From Phycisphaeraceae bacterium (lineage in GTDB: Bacteria > Planctomycetota > Phycisphaerae > Phycisphaerales > Phycisphaeraceae), in the NCBI GenBank assembly GCA_040222855.1, contig JAVKCD010000018.1, positions 248,001 through 312,000 of the forward strand: 64,000 nucleotides of DNA, written 5' to 3'. The position numbers and the translations under genes were made by a program. This document shows positions 62,601 through 64,000 of this stretch, in pieces (the first letter of the stretch is position 1; each line of letters begins with the position of its first letter). The notes under the pieces are model-generated. The model was not told the DNA's origin and made no database searches. It saw only the letters and a program-made list of their open reading frames with translations.

Positions 62601-64000
62601 ATGGAACTACCGAGCGTTGCCGCGTCCGCTTCCAGCAAGGCGGTGATGTAATCGATGCTGTTGGACTGGATGCGGATCAGGTCGGTCGACTCAGAACCGA
62701 TCGAGCCATCGAGAAACAGAGTAAAGCTCCCGGTCGTGAAGTCGATGCTCTCGGCGACCACATCGCCGAAGACCTGAATGAAGTTCTCGGCACTGAGTGA
62801 CAGGCTCTGGCCGGCGGCGTCAAGCCCGCCCCCCGGCGTGATGATGATGCTCTCGCCAAGGACACTGGACGGGCCCGTTCCTGTGAGCGTGATGGCGTTG
62901 CTGATGGTGATCAGCGGTGCGTTGAAGCTGTGTCGCGTGAGTTCGAGCGAAGCTGCGCTGATACTCTCGTTGACATTGATGAGCTGGGTCGCCTGGACCC
63001 GGAGCGTACCGTCGCCAAGATCGATCGAGGATGGTGTATCGAGGAAGTTGATCTGCTGACCGACCAGCAGCAGGTCGGTGCCCGCAGCGAGCCCCAGCGA
63101 CCCATCGGTGATCGTGCCGACGGTGATGTTCTGATCGAACTGGACTGTTTCCAGAGTACCGGCCCGGACGGCACCCAGAGCATCGAGACCGAAGACAGTC
63201 GAGGGTGATCCGACGGTGGCGTTGTCACCCAAGACCAGGTGACGGGGGGCCTCGTTGTTATCGAAGAGAACGACAAAGCCGTCGCCTGCATCAACCAGGG
63301 CACCGGGCGCGATGTTGTAAGCGTTGGCCCCGAGGACGATTTCAGTTCCGCCAGCGCTCAGGACACCCGCATTGGTCATCGTCAGCGTTGGGGTCTGGAG
63401 ATTGATGGACCCGTTGATGCTGCTGACCGCTTGCCGGACAGTTAGGGTTCCGCCTGCATCGAGCCAGATGTCACTTTCACCGGTCATCATCGCCCTGATA
63501 TCGAGGGCGGTGTCTGAGTTGATGTCGATGACGCCCGAGGAGCTGATCGCCCTGCGGATCGTGGCACCCTCGACGTTCAGCACGACATCACCGGCGGTGA
63601 TGGCTGGCGGCCCGGCGAAATCGCTGAAAGTCAACGTGACCTGGCCGTCAGAGGTGGGGCCTAAGGTGTTGATGCTGCCGACAGGGCTTGGCCCAAGGTT
63701 CTCTCCCTGAGCCGTGAAGTCCCCACCAGCCGTGGTCACGGCCCCGAAGATGGCCACGACGTCGTTTGCGTTGATGACGACATCCCCGCCAGCGACGGTC
63801 AGGGGCTGGCTGAGCTCGAAGTTGGTGGCCGATTCGACCATCAGAGAAGCAGCCTGCGTAGCGGCATCGATCTTGACGCCAGTGCCGGTGGTGTTGGTCT
63901 GCGAAAGCTCCACATGACCGCTGGCGGTGAATGGCGAAGCGATTCTGATCTGGGCTCCAGCGGTGATGCTGGCATCGCCAGTGATGATCCCGGGGGTACC
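59693..64000 (-). CDS. Giant beta-helix/haemagglutinin-type exoprotein, N-terminus beyond the window
   Basis: At least 1435 aa are visible; the frame remains open at base 64000, so the start, signal peptide and any TPS domain lie outside. The sequence consists of many short, Gly/Ser/Thr/Asp/Asn-rich turns with hydrophobic strands (INANDVVAIFGAVTTAGGDF, LDAGGTLTVRQAVSSINGSI, VTATAGTSLTAEAAGYIRDS, IYTTSGDIFLESTGEIIALD), the pattern of a right-handed beta-helix in filamentous-haemagglutinin-like adhesins. The last 200 residues are different: acidic and helical (LAEDIPQLSGEEGPEGQGIE, ELLRELTEQWGDRLAFYIEQ). There are almost no Cys. It is probably secreted or surface exposed, possibly by two-partner secretion. 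Confidence 0.82.
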   Translation of the reverse strand, partial: GTPGIITGDASITAGAQIRIASPFTASGHVELSQTNTTGTGVKIDAATQAASLMVESATNFELSQPLTVAGGDVVINANDVVAIFGAVTTAGGDFTAQGENLGPSPVGSINTLGPTSDGQVTLTFSDFAGPPAITAGDVVLNVEGATIRRAISSSGVIDINSDTALDIRAMMTGESDIWLDAGGTLTVRQAVSSINGSINLQTPTLTMTNAGVLSAGGTEIVLGANAYNIAPGALVDAGDGFVVLFDNNEAPRHLVLGDNATVGSPSTVFGLDALGAVRAGTLETVQFDQNITVGTITDGSLGLAAGTDLLLVGQQINFLDTPSSIDLGDGTLRVQATQLINVNESISAASLELTRHSFNAPLITISNAITLTGTGPSSVLGESIIITPGGGLDAAGQSLSLSAENFIQVFGDVVAESIDFTTGSFTLFLDGSIGSESTDLIRIQSNSIDYITALLEADAATLGSSITAGVVELLPFAGTEIAINNILPGSGLNLNDSLLTQIDAAELHIGDSESWRISLGHIFADEGTLLVLTTGQDVMTDPSGSLLNIGGGGAVRIVAQTGIGTATNPIATDLSAIEAVTTTGGVYISNGRSVTSLLLDAGDSDITFENAGEILDLDIELDLIGNVATVSATNIVTPLQTQVSQFNFNGVNQNGGEGQLSVTGDISGFSFDSTTKAAVLTATGSISNVSVNVPRATLTAGGDILDSILDGNEQVHLISGGNIVGVTATAGTSLTAEAAGYIRDSFFTAGTTMNLQAASIGLIDAPVIVTADLLSGSTTSGDAYLQTAGSNGQLSLAFTAAQTLRLVSDLDIHQSGTWSGSTVDIDTLGSMQVNALVSATGDNTVYLTSDGTISISGSAVIDTTANSADVMLQAHDLDIDTESQIYAGQGTVAMMPWEGQTMTVGEMPVSSADAETTNGFHIDQTEINTIKSASEVLIGSMESGPMHIGSVDLAGKAMDLTLYSGSTIDEMANDMSVKLRTDGRLKMVSGGEIGRDPVEIENSPYDALDIEVAYLDVTVTQPGKVSLMDVGGLTVEYIYTTSGDIFLESTGEIIALDVTANSDIDFTAQQGGIQVGRMQASEGVNLNAFQGSITQAAGVPVQQIVAPSTTMNAQSVGSTGAPINTAVNSMTVTTTAGGQNLSQSGNLGSLNLNAGTGSVNLNVQGGINDADSGIDIRAGSTSITATSVGGSGQRVQMATRQLTINADSTISIGDPEGVLQTAELNTTGGVDVRTTNPNARISGSGNISVDQPLDLAEDIPQLSGEEGPEGQGIEVAEPLWVVGEFAERDGWLDEHELLRELTEQWGDRLAFYIEQGLRARGQRTSGVSEEISDQEIRSLIAQGLEYFCQGMIEDLDLGQDAQGQPVATLTLVYELQKNVSNHMTLVQKKRLRTRDNSEPQITPDDLDDLLQLAAERIVDRLIDDAPTGMMGVRG

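Noticed and set aside
1-64000. tRNA, rRNA, CRISPR arrays, insertion sequences, prophage
   Set aside because: Intergenic spaces are short and were read by eye on both strands; no cloverleaf, repeat-spacer pattern, transposase or integrase was seen. A tRNAscan/Rfam run would be decisive for small RNAs.

Overview
The window is 64 kb of GC-rich DNA from a Gram-negative-type bacterium, most likely a planctomycete of the class Phycisphaerae. The evidence is a PEP-CTERM protein, a dockerin-repeat metalloprotease with a planctomycete-style LEnLESRvLfSA segment, a deoxyhypusine-synthase-like protein, prepilin-like N-termini, and LPS-type functions (KdsB, LptB, an HldE-type protein). I found no rRNA, tRNA, CRISPR array, insertion sequence or phage gene. 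Species-level assignment is not possible from the sequence alone.

Layout. 1-4.1 kb: the tail of a FloA flotillin-like gene, then a minus-strand operon rpmA-obg-coaX-membrane protein-MnmE-like GTPase. 4.4-17.5 kb: a large secretin, a WecA/MraY-type glycan-lipid transferase, a deoxyhypusine-synthase-like protein, a TPR protein, kdsB, a small Mrr_N-like winged-helix protein, a small unknown, a large secreted repeat protein and a divergent CTP synthase. 17.8-26 kb: PEP-CTERM protein, MscS channel, DUF481 outer-membrane protein, prepilin-like protein, LuxR-type regulator, an unusual sigma-70 family factor, superoxide dismutase and a transhydrogenase-type flavoprotein. 26-34 kb: nadA, an orphan RnfC/RnfD-like pair, an ABC-2 permease, then lptB-rluB-pdxH. 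33.8-40.4 kb: a five-gene minus-strand carotenoid operon (crtN, aldehyde dehydrogenase, crtP, acyltransferase, glycosyltransferase) matching the staphyloxanthin-type C30 pathway. 40.6-44.1 kb: a secreted TPR-like protein, a DUF2256 zinc-ribbon-like protein, a photolyase-related protein lacking the usual Fe-S cysteines, and a protein-kinase-like protein. 44.1-54.3 kb: a surface-glycan cluster (HldE-type enzyme with swapped domains, nucleotide-sugar dehydrogenase, four glycosyltransferase-like proteins, two methyltransferases). 54.3-64 kb: a D-cysteine-desulfhydrase-family enzyme, dockerin metalloprotease, CHASE2 nucleotidyl cyclase and a giant beta-helix-type exoprotein whose N-terminus lies beyond the window.

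Many genes are translationally coupled (ATGA, TGATG or TAATG overlaps), so the carotenoid, lptB-rluB-pdxH and glycan blocks are probably operons. Start codons were often moved inward from the longest open frame, using Shine-Dalgarno sequences, signal peptides or family N-termini.

At a larger scale, the + strand is G-rich from 1 to about 17 kb, C-rich from about 20 to 37 kb, and G-rich again from about 38 kb to the end, whichever strand is coding. The second switch is sharp and falls inside the aldehyde dehydrogenase gene of an intact operon. The best leads are this skew switch, the complete downstream C30-carotenoid set, the orphan degenerate Rnf pair, the cluster-less photolyase relative beside a DUF2256 gene, and the kinase-like protein next to them.
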